Assembly: GCF_014252455.1 (NCBI RefSeq)
Contig: NZ_CP060245.1
Span: 544,468-608,467 of the forward strand
DNA from: Blattabacterium cuenoti
GTDB lineage: Bacteria; Bacteroidota; Bacteroidia; Flavobacteriales; Blattabacteriaceae
Reading direction: 5' to 3'
DNA: 64,000 nt
Shown here: piece by piece, positions 47,905 to 57,670 of the stretch
Numbering within the stretch: the stretch's first letter is position 1
Layout: each line of letters begins with the position of its first letter
The notes under the pieces: generated by a model
Told to the model about the DNA's origin: nothing
What the model saw: the letters and a program-made list of their open reading frames with translations, nothing else
Database searches by the model: none
Made by a program: the position numbers and the translations under genes

Positions 47905-49050
47905 TTATAAAAAATCAAATAATTTTATTTTTCCTATTTTAGGAAAAAAATTTTTTCTATTACAAAAAATTTCTTTATATGCAAAAAAATTTGATAAATC
48001 ACCTATATCTACAATTTTATAAATTATATGAATATTTTTTTTAATAAAATCAAAATGATCGATATTTCTTATTCCTATATCTACCAAAAATTGATATTTT
48101 CCTTTTTGTATCTGAACATTTCTAAAAATTTTATCTAATAATTTTTTTTTATTTTCAGGAATAGAAAAATAATCTAAATATTCTTTTTCAAGATATTCTT
48201 CATTTTTTGAAAGTAAATAAAAACTTATTATTAAAGATAAAGCTTGATATTTTCTAATAATTTCTTTGTGAGGATCATTAGGTAAATTTCCAGCTTCAAA
48301 AAGAATACATGGAAAACCTTTTTTTTGTAAATTATCTCCAATAGCTGTAGGATATATTTCATTAGAAAATCTACCAATAGCCCCTTTTTTTGGTAAAAAA
48401 AATTTCATATTTTTTTCAATAGAAGAAATTAAACCCATAGATTGTTTACTTTTAAAAAATATTTTTTCATCTTTTTCTACATAAGGGGATAAAAAAGATA
48501 AAATAGCAGGATTAAAAAATTTATCTCCAATATTATAAATACTTCTTTGATCATGTAAATTAAATAAAATATTAGGTTTATGAACATAAATTTCATGTAT
48601 TAATATTTTAATTTCTGGAGATTGTAAACGTATAGCATCTCTATTTAAATCAATATTAATTGCATTTCTTCTTTGAAAAATTTCAGATCCATCAGGATTT
48701 AATATAGGAATAAAAAAAATAGTTAAATTTTTTTTAAAAAATTTAACTAAATCATTATTTTTTTCTTTTAAAAAAAAATATAAAAGATCAAACATAGCTT
48801 TTGTCCCTGTAGTTTCATTACCATGCATTTGAGACCAAATAAAAATTTTATAATTTCCATTACCCCATTTCAATTTAAATATTTTTCTGTTTTCTATAGA
48901 TAAGCCTATAGGAAGAATAGAACATATATTTTCATATTCTTTTATTATTTTTAATAATTTTGAATATGGAAAAAATCTAGAAGAAGGAATATTTCTATTT
49001 TTAATATTATTGTAATCTTGAAATAAAAAATTTATATTAAAATCCAACAT
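47905..49050 (-). CDS. M14-family zinc carboxypeptidase-like protein
   Basis: A 381-residue metallopeptidase of the carboxypeptidase A fold. The zinc motif H-x-x-E is in WSQMHGNETTGTKAMFDL (about residue 73). FFIPILNPDGSEIFQRRNAI and NIDLNRDA follow, then the third zinc ligand histidine in ILFNLHDQRS and the catalytic glutamate in FPCILFEAGN. No signal peptide is visible, so it may act in the cytosol. Similar single-copy proteins occur in Flavobacteriia; the substrate is unknown. Its stop is three bases from that of rpmH, convergent, so there is no room for a terminator. Confidence 0.87.
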   Translation of the reverse strand: MLDFNINFLFQDYNNIKNRNIPSSRFFPYSKLLKIIKEYENICSILPIGLSIENRKIFKLKWGNGNYKIFIWSQMHGNETTGTKAMFDLLYFFLKEKNNDLVKFFKKNLTIFFIPILNPDGSEIFQRRNAINIDLNRDAIRLQSPEIKILIHEIYVHKPNILFNLHDQRSIYNIGDKFFNPAILSFLSPYVEKDEKIFFKSKQSMGLISSIEKNMKFFLPKKGAIGRFSNEIYPTAIGDNLQKKGFPCILFEAGNLPNDPHKEIIRKYQALSLIISFYLLSKNEEYLEKEYLDYFSIPENKKKLLDKIFRNVQIQKGKYQFLVDIGIRNIDHFDFIKKNIHIIYKIVDIGDLSNFFAYKEIFCNRKNFFPKIGKIKLFDFL

Positions 49051-49118
49051 AATAATTTTTTTTTATTAAAAAGTTTAATAAAATATATATTATATATAAC
49101 GAATGAATTTTATGAATT

Positions 49119-49904
49119 ATGAAGAATTATTTTAAAATGAATTATATAGAAGCATCTATACTAATTGTAGTATTTACTATTTTAAATTTTTTTAATATAA
49201 TTTTTAGAAATTTATTAATTTCTATAAATTTACCTGAAAGTATAGTATTCGCAATATTATATACAATTCCCTTTATTTTATTATTTCTTTTTATATCTTA
49301 TAAAATACAAAAAAATAATCTTATTTTAGATTTAACTTTAAAAATTTCTCCATGGTATATTTATATACTTTTTTTTTGTATAATGTTTTTTTTAATATTA
49401 ATTAATGATTATATCACTTCTTTTGTTCCAAAAGAAGGACCAATATTAGGAAATATGTATAAAGAAATTGAATCTTTTTTAAAAGAAGAATCTAAAAATC
49501 CTATTCCTTTTTTTTCTACTACAATATTATTAGCCCCTATATGTGAAGAAATTCTTTTTAGAGGCATTATTTTAAATGGAATGTTAAAAAATAAAATACA
49601 TCCATTAAAAGCTATTTTATTTTCTTCATTTTTATTTGGATTAACACATATGAATCCTTGGCAATTTGTAGGAGGATTAATTATTGGAAGTTTTATCGGA
49701 TTTATTTATTTTACAACTACATCTATTATAGATTGTATATTACTTCATATATTTAATAATGCTTTGGCTTTATTTACTATGTTTTTTTTTATTAAAAATG
49801 AGAATATTATTTTTTTTAAAAATTTTAATTTTTTAGTATTTTTAATTATTAATTTTTTTATAATTATTAGTTTTTATTTTATAAAAAAAATAAAAAAATT
49901 ATGA
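49119..49904 (+). CDS. CPBP family intramembrane metalloprotease
   Basis: A 261-residue integral membrane protein with seven or eight hydrophobic segments. It carries the CPBP (CaaX protease / bacteriocin-processing) motifs: EEILFRGIILNGML with the double glutamate and arginine (about residue 147), FGLTHMNPWQ with the first histidine, and LLHIFNNALALF with the second histidine and asparagine. The substrate is unknown in most bacteria. Start could also be ATG 49137 (MNYIEASILI), which begins at the first membrane helix. It stands divergent from the M14 peptidase. Confidence 0.88.
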   Translation: MKNYFKMNYIEASILIVVFTILNFFNIIFRNLLISINLPESIVFAILYTIPFILLFLFISYKIQKNNLILDLTLKISPWYIYILFFCIMFFLILINDYITSFVPKEGPILGNMYKEIESFLKEESKNPIPFFSTTILLAPICEEILFRGIILNGMLKNKIHPLKAILFSSFLFGLTHMNPWQFVGGLIIGSFIGFIYFTTTSIIDCILLHIFNNALALFTMFFFIKNENIIFFKNFNFLVFLIINFFIIISFYFIKKIKKL

Positions 49905-49919
49905 AAAAAAAATAAAATT

Positions 49920-49933
49920 ATGTTATATAACAT
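49920..49933. promoter_or_regulatory. Perfect 14-bp palindrome upstream of rnz
   Basis: ATGTTATATAACAT is its own reverse complement and lies 15 bases before the rnz ATG. Being all A/T except two pairs, it may be chance, but it sits where a short leader or operator would be. Confidence 0.2.
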
Positions 49934-49948
49934 TGCCTTATATATTTT

Positions 49949-50866
49949 ATGGAAAAACCTTCATTAACTATTTTAGGATGTCACTCTTCAATTCCTACAA
50001 AAAAATTTTATCCAACAGCTCAAATATTAAAAATGAAAGGATTTTATTTTCTTATTGATTGTGGAGAAGGGACTCAAGTTCAATTAAGAAAATCTAAAAT
50101 TAAATTTAATAAAATTGTAAATATATTTATATCTCATTTACATGGAGATCATTTTTTTGGATTAATTGGATTGTTATCGACTTTTCATTTATTAGGAAGA
50201 GAAAAATCTATAAATATTTATGCTCCAAAAGGATTAAAAGAAATTATTTCTACTCATTTCAAATGGTCTTATACAAGACTAAAATATTCTATTGAATATA
50301 TAGAATTATCTTCATATAAATTAGAAAAAATAATGGATAATGAATTAATAGAAATTTATACTATTCCATTAAAACATAGAATTTATGCTAATGGTTTTCT
50401 TTTCAAAGAAAAAATTAGTAATAGAAAATTAAATATGGAAAAAATAAATAAAATACCTTCTATTCAAATAAAAGATTATAAAAATTTAAAAATTGGAAAA
50501 AATTTTATTACTAATGAAGGAAAAATTATCCCTAATAATCAATTAACATTGGATCCTCCTAAAATATTATCTTATGCTTTTTGTTCAGATACATCTTATT
50601 ATATTCCGATTATTGAACAAATAAAATATGTCGATTTATTATATCATGAATCTACTTTTTTAAAAAAAGAAGAAAAAAGAGCAAGACATACAGGACATTC
50701 TACAGCCTATCAAGCAGCTTATATCGCTAAAAAAGCGAAAGTAAAAAAATTATTATTAGGGCATTATTCTCATAGATTTCCTAATCTTAAAGAATTTGAA
50801 AAAGAAGCTAAAGATATTTTTTCTAACGTAGAAGCATCAATTCCTTTAAAAACATATTATTTATAA
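49949..50866 (+). CDS. rnz: Ribonuclease Z
   Basis: Metallo-beta-lactamase-fold endonuclease that trims tRNA 3' ends. The zinc motif is SHLHGDHFFGL (about residue 62), with LIDCGEGTQVQLRK before it, AFCSDTSYY (Asp bridge), HESTFLKKEEKRARHTGHST and LLLGHYSHRF after it. At 305 residues it is complete. All four tRNA genes in the window lack an encoded CCA, which is the situation in which RNase Z creates the end for CCA addition. Confidence 0.95.
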   Translation: MEKPSLTILGCHSSIPTKKFYPTAQILKMKGFYFLIDCGEGTQVQLRKSKIKFNKIVNIFISHLHGDHFFGLIGLLSTFHLLGREKSINIYAPKGLKEIISTHFKWSYTRLKYSIEYIELSSYKLEKIMDNELIEIYTIPLKHRIYANGFLFKEKISNRKLNMEKINKIPSIQIKDYKNLKIGKNFITNEGKIIPNNQLTLDPPKILSYAFCSDTSYYIPIIEQIKYVDLLYHESTFLKKEEKRARHTGHSTAYQAAYIAKKAKVKKLLLGHYSHRFPNLKEFEKEAKDIFSNVEASIPLKTYYL

Positions 50867-50885
50867 TAATTGATAATATATAATG

Positions 50886-51185
50886 TTATGTTATATAAAA
50901 ATGTAATATAGGAATTTTTTTTACACGATATCTAAGTTTTTGAGATAATTTTTTCCTATAAATTTTAGATTTTGAACATATTTCTTTTACAATATTTTGA
51001 TCTAAAAAAGGATATATTCCTATATATACTTTTAAATATTCCATATTAGAATTTATACACACTTTTATTAAAGTTATAAAAAAACCTTTTTTATTTTCAA
51101 TTTTATTATGAAATTCTTTTTGAAGAATTTCTGCTATTTCTATATAAAACAAAGAGGATAATTTTTTATTTTTAATAGAATTCAT
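50886..51185 (-). CDS. rbfA: Ribosome-binding factor A (short)
   Basis: Cold-shock 30S maturation factor with a KH-like fold. Recognisable are KLSSLFYIEIAEILQKEF, the central LIKVCINSNMEYLKVYIGIY and the family end motif LSQKLRYRVKKIPILHFYI. It stops at 99 residues, directly after HFYIT, and lacks the 10-20 residues (D-x-S-x-x-x-x-x-x-I-x-x-L) that usually follow. It is a single gene convergent with rnz. Confidence 0.88.
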   Translation of the reverse strand: MNSIKNKKLSSLFYIEIAEILQKEFHNKIENKKGFFITLIKVCINSNMEYLKVYIGIYPFLDQNIVKEICSKSKIYRKKLSQKLRYRVKKIPILHFYIT

Positions 51186-51301
51186 TTTTTATTATATTAA
51201 AAATAAATATTAAAATTTTTTAATACTAAAATTTGTAATAGGAAAAATTTTTTTGTAAAATTGCATTTATTTTCTTTTTTTTAAATTTTAATTTTATTTT
51301 A

Positions 51302-51375
51302 GGTCCCATAGCTCAGTTGGTTAGAGCACCTGACTCATAATCAGGGAGTCGCTGGTTCAAATCCAGCTGGGACCA
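51302..51375 (+). tRNA. trnI: tRNA with CAT anticodon, probably tRNA-Ile2 (lysidine-dependent)
   Basis: A 74-nt cloverleaf: acceptor GGTCCCA/TGGGACC with discriminator A, D arm GCTC/GAGC, anticodon stem CCTGA... closing loop CTCATAA and T arm GCTGG-TTCAAAT-CCAGC. The anticodon stem-loop GACTCATAATC and the GTCGCTGGTTCAA stretch resemble E. coli tRNA-Ile2 (ileX) more than elongator Met. Decoding AUA would need TilS, which is not in this window. CCA is not encoded. Confidence 0.78.
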
Positions 51376-51388
51376 TTTTTTTTAATAA

Positions 51389-51462
51389 TGACCGAGGAGG
51401 GATTCGAACCCACAACTTACAGTTTAGGAAACTGTTGTTCTATCCAATTGAACTACCCAGTC
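51389..51462 (-). tRNA. trnR: tRNA-Arg (CCT)
   Basis: A 74-nt cloverleaf on the minus strand: acceptor GACTGGG/CTCGGTC with discriminator A, D arm GTTC/GAAC, anticodon stem ACAGT/ACTGT around loop TTCCTAA (anticodon CCT), and T loop TTCGAAT with one T-T mismatch in the stem, as in the CCG isoacceptor. Reads AGG. It is three bases upstream of the rpmA stop on the same strand and convergent with the CAT tRNA 13 bases away. Confidence 0.92.
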
Positions 51463-51465
51463 TAA

Positions 51466-51723
51466 TTATTTTTTTTCTAAAATAGAAACAACAGATCTAT
51501 CATTTTTTGTTTTTTTAAAACAAACAAAACCATCTTTTATCGCATATAAAGTATGATCTTTTCCTATTCCAATATTTTTTCCAGGAAAATGTTTTGTCCC
51601 TCTTTGTCGAACAATAATATACCCAGATTTAACATATTGATTCCCATAAATTTTAATACCTAACCTTCTACCTTTTGAGTCACGTCCATTTCTCGAACTT
51701 CCTGAACCTTTTTTATGAGCCAT
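51466..51723 (-). CDS. rpmA: 50S ribosomal protein L27
   Basis: An 85-residue protein starting [20 protein letters not shown], the universally conserved L27 N-terminus reaching the peptidyl-transferase centre, then [20 protein letters not shown] and [18 protein letters not shown]. No Firmicutes-type N-terminal leader for cleavage. It lies 22 bases downstream of rplU, the normal L21-L27 order. Confidence 0.97.
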   Translation of the reverse strand: MAHKKGSGSSRNGRDSKGRRLGIKIYGNQYVKSGYIIVRQRGTKHFPGKNIGIGKDHTLYAIKDGFVCFKKTKNDRSVVSILEKK

Positions 51724-51745
51724 TTTAATTAAATTATTATTTTTT

Positions 51746-52066
51746 TTATTTTTCTAAAAATGAAATTACTTGAATTTTTGTAAAACTAGGTCGAAATCCA
51801 TTTTTTACTTTATAACCTTTTCTTCTTTTTTTTTTAAAAATAATTATTTTTTTTCCTTTTAAATGTTTTAGAATTTTAACTTCTACATGAATATTTTTTA
51901 AAAAAGGTTTACCTATTTGAATTTCTCCATTTTTATAAAATAAAAAAACCTGTTTGAAAAAAATTTTTTCTTCTATATTTTTATTAGAATATTTAGGAAT
52001 ATAAACATATTTATCTTGAATAAGTTTAAATTGTTTCCCTAAAATATTAACAATTGCGTATATCAT
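51746..52066 (-). CDS. rplU: 50S ribosomal protein L21
   Basis: A 106-residue 23S rRNA-binding protein: [20 protein letters not shown] at the start, KVEV-like [20 protein letters not shown] in the middle, and the basic signature [20 protein letters not shown] at the end. It is placed six bases after sufS, so it may be read from the suf transcript. rpmA follows. Confidence 0.95.
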   Translation of the reverse strand: MIYAIVNILGKQFKLIQDKYVYIPKYSNKNIEEKIFFKQVFLFYKNGEIQIGKPFLKNIHVEVKILKHLKGKKIIIFKKKRRKGYKVKNGFRPSFTKIQVISFLEK

Positions 52067-52072
52067 AAAATT

Positions 52073-53308
52073 TTAAGTATTTAATAAAATTTTTTTAGCT
52101 TTTAAAAGACCATCTCGTAAATAATTTATTTCTTCAAAAGTATTATATATAGAAAAACTAGCACGAATCATTCCTGTAACGTTAAAAAAATTCATTAAAG
52201 GTTGAGCACAAAGATGTCCTGTACGAACAGCAATTCCTAAACGATCTAAAATACTTCCTACATCAAAATAATGTAATTTATTTAAATTAAAAGAAATAAT
52301 ACTAGATTTTTTTTTATAATTAATAGATCCATAAAATTTAATTCCATCAATACTACTTAAACATTTTATTGCATACTTAATTAGTTTTTCTTTATAAAAT
52401 TGTATATTTTTTACTCCTATTTTTTCTACAAAATCTATAGCTGCACCCCAAACTATAATTCCTTCTATATTTGGTGTTCCTGCTTCAAATTTAAATGGTA
52501 AATCAGAATAAGTAGTTTTTTTAAAATTAACATTTTTAATCATTTCTCCACCTGATTGATAAGGATAAAGAAGATCTAATATTTTTTCTTTTCCATATAA
52601 AATACCAATACCAGTAGGTCCATACATTTTATGTGCAGAAAAAACATAAAAATCCGTATTTAATTTTTGTACATCTAAATCTATATTAGATGGGACTTGT
52701 GCACCATCAATTAAAACTAAAGATCCATATTTATGTGATAAATCTATAATATCTTTTATAGAATTTATAATTCCTAAAACATTAGATATATGACTAATAG
52801 AAACTAATTTTGTTTTTTTTGAAATTAATAATTCAAAATCTTTAAAATTTAAACATCCATCTTTATTAAGAGAAATAATTTTTAAAAATGCTTCTTTTTT
52901 TTTACAAAGAATTTGCCATGGAACAATATTAGAATGATGTTCAAGATAAGAAATAATTATTTCATCCCCTTTTTTTATTAAAAAATTGATACTAGATGCT
53001 ACTAAATTAATAGATTCTGTAGTTCCTTTAGTAAAAATAATTTCTGAATCATTTTTGGCATGAATAAATTTTTGAATTTTTTTTCTAACTAATTCTACCT
53101 GTAGAGTAGATTCTTGACTAAGAAAATGTGTTGCTCGATGAACATTAGAATTAATTTTAGTATAATAATTTTGAGATGCTTTAATAACTTTTAAAGGTTT
53201 TTGAGTCGTAGCCGCATTATCTATATAAACTAAAGGATTTGAATATATTTTTTTTTTTAAAATTGGAAATTGATTTCTAATTTCTTGAATTTGTTTTTCT
53301 GAAAACAT
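52073..53308 (-). CDS. sufS: Cysteine desulfurase SufS
   Basis: PLP enzyme that mobilises sulfur from cysteine for Fe-S assembly. The PLP lysine is in FSAHKMYGPTGIG (about residue 227), the aldimine-stacking histidine in YLEHHSNIVPW, and the active-site cysteine in RTGHLCAQPLM (about residue 365). At 411 residues it is full length. It is the last suf gene; the SufE or SufU partner that normally accepts the sulfur is not adjacent or elsewhere in this window. Confidence 0.96.
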   Translation of the reverse strand: MFSEKQIQEIRNQFPILKKKIYSNPLVYIDNAATTQKPLKVIKASQNYYTKINSNVHRATHFLSQESTLQVELVRKKIQKFIHAKNDSEIIFTKGTTESINLVASSINFLIKKGDEIIISYLEHHSNIVPWQILCKKKEAFLKIISLNKDGCLNFKDFELLISKKTKLVSISHISNVLGIINSIKDIIDLSHKYGSLVLIDGAQVPSNIDLDVQKLNTDFYVFSAHKMYGPTGIGILYGKEKILDLLYPYQSGGEMIKNVNFKKTTYSDLPFKFEAGTPNIEGIIVWGAAIDFVEKIGVKNIQFYKEKLIKYAIKCLSSIDGIKFYGSINYKKKSSIISFNLNKLHYFDVGSILDRLGIAVRTGHLCAQPLMNFFNVTGMIRASFSIYNTFEEINYLRDGLLKAKKILLNT

Positions 53309-53315
53309 ATAATTA

Positions 53316-54614
53316 TTATAAATATATATTTAATTTTTTTTTTATTATTTTATAAATAAAATTTTTTAATTTTAAAATATTCATATTTTTTAATATTTCT
53401 TCTAAAAAAGAAAGTAATAATAAAATTCTACTTTCTTTTTCAGAAATACCTCTTGATTGTAGATAAAATAATTCATTTTCAGAACAATTTCCTATTGTAC
53501 ATCCATGTGAACATTTTACATTATTTGAAAAAATTTCTAATTGAGGTTTAACATAGATAATAGCTTTATCTGAAAGAAGTATATTATTATTTTTTTGAAA
53601 AGCATTAATATTTTTAACATATTTATTAACAAATATTTTACCATTAAAAATACTTGTAGATTCATCCCATAAAATATTTTTATATAATTGAAAACTATAA
53701 GAATTTGAATATAAATGATCTATTAAAGTTTGATGAGATACAAATTGTTTTTTGGATAAAAGAGAAATTCCATATAAATAAGAATATGTATTTTTTCCAT
53801 GTGAATAAAAATTTAAATTATTTTTAATATTTTTTCCTTTTAAAGAAAAAGTATAAATTGAGCATTTACTATGACTATTTTGTTTGATAGATGTATTATC
53901 TATCAAATTTAAATCATTTATATCATTTTGAATTTTATAATAATCTATTTGACTATTATTACTAGCATAAATTTCACTTACAGAATTATTAAATAATAAA
54001 TGTTTTTTTAAACATTGATGATGTTCAATTATTTTTACATAAGAAGATTTTCCTACTATAATTAAATTTCTAGGATAGAATAGAATTTTTGATACTTTTC
54101 CTGTAAAAATATATATTATTTCTATTGGTTTTTCTAAAATAACATTATCAGGAATATTAATATAAACTCCATCTTTTGAAAAGATAGTATTTAAAATTTT
54201 AAAAACATCATATTTATATGATAATTTTCCATAAAAATTTTTTATTATTTCTTCTTTTTGTGATGCAATATTAGATAAAACAATTTTTTTATTTTTCTTA
54301 TATGTATTATTATAAGAAAGACAAGGATTATATTGTCCATCAATAAAAATTAAAAGAAAAGATTGTTTATTATTTATAATAAATTTTTTAATCAAATGAT
54401 ATTCTAATTTATTTATTTTATTTTTAGAATAAAAATGATAATTTTTATTAAAAAATGACTCAATTTTTGGATTTATCCATTTTTCTTCTTTATATGATAA
54501 TCCTTTTTTTATAAAAAGATCAATAGATTTACGTCTTAAATTAGATATATAAAATGATTCTCCTTCATAATTTTTTTCAGAAAAAAAAGAAAGAATTTTA
54601 TCTATTAAAAACAT
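53316..54614 (-). CDS. sufD: Fe-S cluster assembly protein SufD
   Basis: Beta-helix scaffold partner of SufB and SufC. The divergent N-terminal half contains FYISNLRRKSIDLFIKKGLS, while the C-terminal half has the conserved family end: VKPQLEIFSNNVKCSHGCTI, GNCSENELFYLQSRGISEKE and a helix with SRILLLLSFLEEIL. The conserved histidine of the SHG motif is retained. Length is 432. It lies between sufC (11 bases) and sufS (7 bases). Confidence 0.93.
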   Translation of the reverse strand: MFLIDKILSFFSEKNYEGESFYISNLRRKSIDLFIKKGLSYKEEKWINPKIESFFNKNYHFYSKNKINKLEYHLIKKFIINNKQSFLLIFIDGQYNPCLSYNNTYKKNKKIVLSNIASQKEEIIKNFYGKLSYKYDVFKILNTIFSKDGVYINIPDNVILEKPIEIIYIFTGKVSKILFYPRNLIIVGKSSYVKIIEHHQCLKKHLLFNNSVSEIYASNNSQIDYYKIQNDINDLNLIDNTSIKQNSHSKCSIYTFSLKGKNIKNNLNFYSHGKNTYSYLYGISLLSKKQFVSHQTLIDHLYSNSYSFQLYKNILWDESTSIFNGKIFVNKYVKNINAFQKNNNILLSDKAIIYVKPQLEIFSNNVKCSHGCTIGNCSENELFYLQSRGISEKESRILLLLSFLEEILKNMNILKLKNFIYKIIKKKLNIYL

Positions 54615-54625
54615 TAATTAATATT

Positions 54626-55372
54626 TTATTTTTTTTTAATCCAATCATATCCTTTTTTTTCTAATTTACTAGATAATTTTTGATTTCCTGATTGAACAAT
54701 TTTTCCATTATATAAAATATGTACAATATAATCTGATAATAAATAATCTAAAAATCTTTTATAATGAGTAATAATTAAAATAGAATTTTTATTATTTTTT
54801 AATACATTAATAACTTTTGATACAATTCGTAAAGAATCTATATCTAAACCAGAATCTACTTCATCTAAAATAGATAATAAAGGATCTAACATAGACATTT
54901 GAAATATTTCATTTATTTTTTTTTCTCCTCCTGAAAAGCCCTCATTTAAAGATCTATATAAAAAATTTTTTTCCATTTTTAATTGAATAGATTTTTCTTT
55001 CATTGTAAAAAGTATTTCTTTCGCAGACATTTTATCTAATCCTCGTGATTTTCTAGATTCATTAATTGCTGTTCTAATAAAATTAATCACAGAAATTCCA
55101 GGTATTTCTATAGGATTTTGAAAAGATTGAAAAATTCCTAAATGAGCACGTTTTTCAGGAGAAAAATTTTTTAAATTTTTATTTTTAAAATAAATATTTC
55201 CTTCAGTTATATCATATTCTTTTTTTCCAGTTATTACAGAAGCTAATGTACTTTTTCCAGATCCATTTGGTCCCATTAGAACATGAATTTCTCCTGATTT
55301 AATTTTTAAATTAACTCCTTTAAGAATTTTTTTTTCTTTTACAGAAACATGTAAATTATCTATACTTAACAT
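54626..55372 (-). CDS. sufC: Fe-S cluster assembly ATPase SufC
   Basis: ABC-type ATPase that drives the SufBCD scaffold. Walker A is MGPNGSGKSTLASVI, the signature is LNEGFSGGEKKINEIFQM, Walker B is PLLSILDEVDSGLDID, and the switch histidine is in ILIITHYKRF. At 248 residues it is normal. It sits 13 bases downstream of sufB. Confidence 0.97.
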   Translation of the reverse strand: MLSIDNLHVSVKEKKILKGVNLKIKSGEIHVLMGPNGSGKSTLASVITGKKEYDITEGNIYFKNKNLKNFSPEKRAHLGIFQSFQNPIEIPGISVINFIRTAINESRKSRGLDKMSAKEILFTMKEKSIQLKMEKNFLYRSLNEGFSGGEKKINEIFQMSMLDPLLSILDEVDSGLDIDSLRIVSKVINVLKNNKNSILIITHYKRFLDYLLSDYIVHILYNGKIVQSGNQKLSSKLEKKGYDWIKKK

Positions 55373-55385
55373 AGTTAATTATTAT

Positions 55386-56810
55386 TTATCCAACAGATCC
55401 TTCTAAAGAAATTTCTAAAAGTTTTTGAGCTTCTATTGAAAATTCCATAGGTAATTTTTTTAAAACTTCATTACTAAATCCATAAACAATAAGAGAGATT
55501 GCTTTTTCTGTATTAATTCCCCTTTGATTACAATAAAATATTTGATCTTCTCCTATTTTTGAAGTAGAAGCTTCATGTTCTACTCTAGATGTAGAGTTAT
55601 ATACATTGATATATGGAAAAGTATGTGCTCCACATTCATTCCCTATTAATAAAGAATCACATTGAGAAAAATTTCTTGATTTTTTTGCTGTAGAAAAAAT
55701 TTTTACTAATCCTCTATAATTATTATTTGCTTTCCCCGCAGATATACCTTTAGATATAATTACACTTTTAGTTTTTTTTCCAATATGAATCATTTTCGTA
55801 CCTGTATCGGCTTGTTGAAAATTCTTAGTTAAGGCTAAAGAATAAAATTCTCCCATAGAATAATCTCCTTTTAAAATACAAGATGGATATTTCCATGTAA
55901 TAGAAGACCCAGTTTCTACTTGAATCCAAGATATTTTAGCTTTTTTTTCACATAATCCACGTTTTGTAACAAAATTAAAAACGCCTCCTTCTCCTTTTTT
56001 ATTTCCAGGAAACCAATTTTGCACAGTAGAATATTTAATTTCAGAATTTTCTAGTGCAATAATTTCTACTACAGCAGCATGTAATTGATTCTCTTTTCTT
56101 TGTGTAGCAGTACATCCTTCTAAATAACTTACATAAGATCCTTTATCTGCAATAATTAAAGTTCTTTCAAATTGTCCAGTTCCACTTTCATTAATACGAA
56201 AATATGTAGATAATTCCATAGGACAACGAATTCCTTTTGGAATATAACAAAAAGAACCATCTGAAAATACCGCAGAATTTAAAGCTGCATAAAAATTATC
56301 TTTTTTTGAAACTACAGTTCCTAAATATTTTTTTACAATATCTGGATATTTTTTTAAAGCTTCATTAATAGAACAAAAAATAATTCCTTTTTTTTTTAAT
56401 TCATTTTGAAATGTAGTAGCTAAAGATATAGAATCTAATACTAAATCTGTAGCAATTTTAGCTTTATTTTTAATAGGGACTCCTAATTTATTAAATGTTT
56501 CTAATAATTCTATATCTAGATTATTTAAATCTATTTTTTTTTTAGGAGCAGAATAATAACTAATTTTTTGATAATTAGGAGTAATATATTTAATATTAGC
56601 CCATTTTGGTTCTTTCATTTTTTTCCATATTGAATAGGATTCTAATCTCCAATTTAACATCCATATAGGTTCTTTTTTTTTTTCTGATATTTTTTTAATA
56701 ATATTTTCATTTAACCCTATAGGAATTTTATCAGATTTTATAGGTGTATAAAATCCATATTTATATTCAGACTTAGTAAAAGTTTCTAATATTTTATTTT
56801 TTTTTTTCAT
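55386..56810 (-). CDS. sufB: Fe-S cluster assembly protein SufB
   Basis: Main scaffold subunit on which the cluster forms. I choose the ATG at 56810 ([20 protein letters not shown]); an in-frame ATG at 56849 would add 13 atypical residues overlapping sufA. The sequence shows the SufB pattern [80 protein letters not shown] and the C-terminal ICYCNQRGI-like [20 protein letters not shown]. Length is 474. The spacing of eight bases to sufA supports one transcript. Confidence 0.95.
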   Translation of the reverse strand: MKKKNKILETFTKSEYKYGFYTPIKSDKIPIGLNENIIKKISEKKKEPIWMLNWRLESYSIWKKMKEPKWANIKYITPNYQKISYYSAPKKKIDLNNLDIELLETFNKLGVPIKNKAKIATDLVLDSISLATTFQNELKKKGIIFCSINEALKKYPDIVKKYLGTVVSKKDNFYAALNSAVFSDGSFCYIPKGIRCPMELSTYFRINESGTGQFERTLIIADKGSYVSYLEGCTATQRKENQLHAAVVEIIALENSEIKYSTVQNWFPGNKKGEGGVFNFVTKRGLCEKKAKISWIQVETGSSITWKYPSCILKGDYSMGEFYSLALTKNFQQADTGTKMIHIGKKTKSVIISKGISAGKANNNYRGLVKIFSTAKKSRNFSQCDSLLIGNECGAHTFPYINVYNSTSRVEHEASTSKIGEDQIFYCNQRGINTEKAISLIVYGFSNEVLKKLPMEFSIEAQKLLEISLEGSVG

Positions 56811-56818
56811 AATGATTC

Positions 56819-57148
56819 TTACGAAGAAAAACTTTTTCCACAACCACAAGTATGTTTTGCATTAGGATTTTTAAAATAAAAACCTTTTCCATTTAATCCA
56901 TCTGAATATTCTAATGTAGTTCCTATTAAATAGGGTAAACTATTTTTATCTATTAAAATTTTTATTTCTTGATTTTGAAATAATTGATCTTCTTTTTTTT
57001 GTTTTTTATCAAAAGTAAGTTGATAGGATAAACCAGAACATCCTCCATTTTTTACTCCTAATCTAATAAAATAAATATCTTGAGATAATCCTTCTTGTTT
57101 TAAAAGAGAAATTAATTTATTTTTAGCTTGATTTGATATAAAAACCAT
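56819..57148 (-). CDS. sufA: A-type Fe-S carrier (SufA/HesB family)
   Basis: A 109-residue carrier with the three cysteines of the family: [14 protein letters not shown] and HTCGCGKSF near the C-terminus. Also present is [20 protein letters not shown]. It passes clusters from SufBCD to target enzymes; candidates in this window are LeuC and AcnA. First gene of sufA-B-C-D-S and 24 bases downstream of the DUF192 gene. Confidence 0.95.
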   Translation of the reverse strand: MVFISNQAKNKLISLLKQEGLSQDIYFIRLGVKNGGCSGLSYQLTFDKKQKKEDQLFQNQEIKILIDKNSLPYLIGTTLEYSDGLNGKGFYFKNPNAKHTCGCGKSFSS

Positions 57149-57172
57149 AATATTTTTTTTATAAATTTATAT

Positions 57173-57670
57173 CTAATATTTGTTTAAATAAATTTTAGTT
57201 TTTTCTTTTTTAATTCCCCAACGATCAGACATTCCTGCATTAATTTCTAAAATATATTTTAATTTTAAATTATTTACAGAGTATATCTCTCTCATAGGAG
57301 AGACATATTTTTGAATAAAAATTATAGTATTTGATTCATCAATATAGATAATATCTAAAGGAATTCGAATATTTTTTATATTCATTTTTTGAATTTCTTT
57401 TTTTTTCAAAATAAATAACATTCCTCTATTTTCATTCATAAATGATCGGTACATTAATCCATTCATTTTTTCTATATCATTAGAAGCTATTTCTATATCA
57501 ATTTTTTTTAATAAAAAATTTTTTTTCATAAAAGATAATTCTCCATGTTTTATAAATTGTATTTCTAATATATCTCCTATATCAAAAAATAATTGATTTT
57601 CATTGTCAATTTTTTCAGAAGATATCAAAAATAAAAATAAAAAAAATAATAAATATTTTATTTTTTTCAT
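57173..57670 (-). CDS. DUF192 family protein, probably exported
   Basis: I place the start at ATG 57670, which overlaps the lgt stop by ATGA and gives MKKIKYLLFFLFLFLISSEK, a plausible signal peptide or lipoprotein-free anchor. The domain (about residues 55-160) has the DUF192 pattern: IEIASNDIEKMNGLMYRSFM, NRGMLFIL, NIRIPLDIIYIDESNTIIFI and the end LKYILEINAGMSDRWGIKKE. The family's function is not established. Position between lgt and sufA on the same strand suggests an operon. Confidence 0.85.
   Translation of the reverse strand: MKKIKYLLFFLFLFLISSEKIDNENQLFFDIGDILEIQFIKHGELSFMKKNFLLKKIDIEIASNDIEKMNGLMYRSFMNENRGMLFILKKKEIQKMNIKNIRIPLDIIYIDESNTIIFIQKYVSPMREIYSVNNLKLKYILEINAGMSDRWGIKKEKTKIYLNKY

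Noticed and set aside
51302..51375. Initiator tRNA for the second CAT tRNA
   Set aside because: The acceptor end is fully paired and the anticodon stem lacks the three consecutive G-C pairs of initiator tRNAs.
56811..56849. Longer N-terminus for sufB
   Set aside because: The extension overlaps sufA and has no resemblance to SufB; the downstream ATG begins the family sequence.
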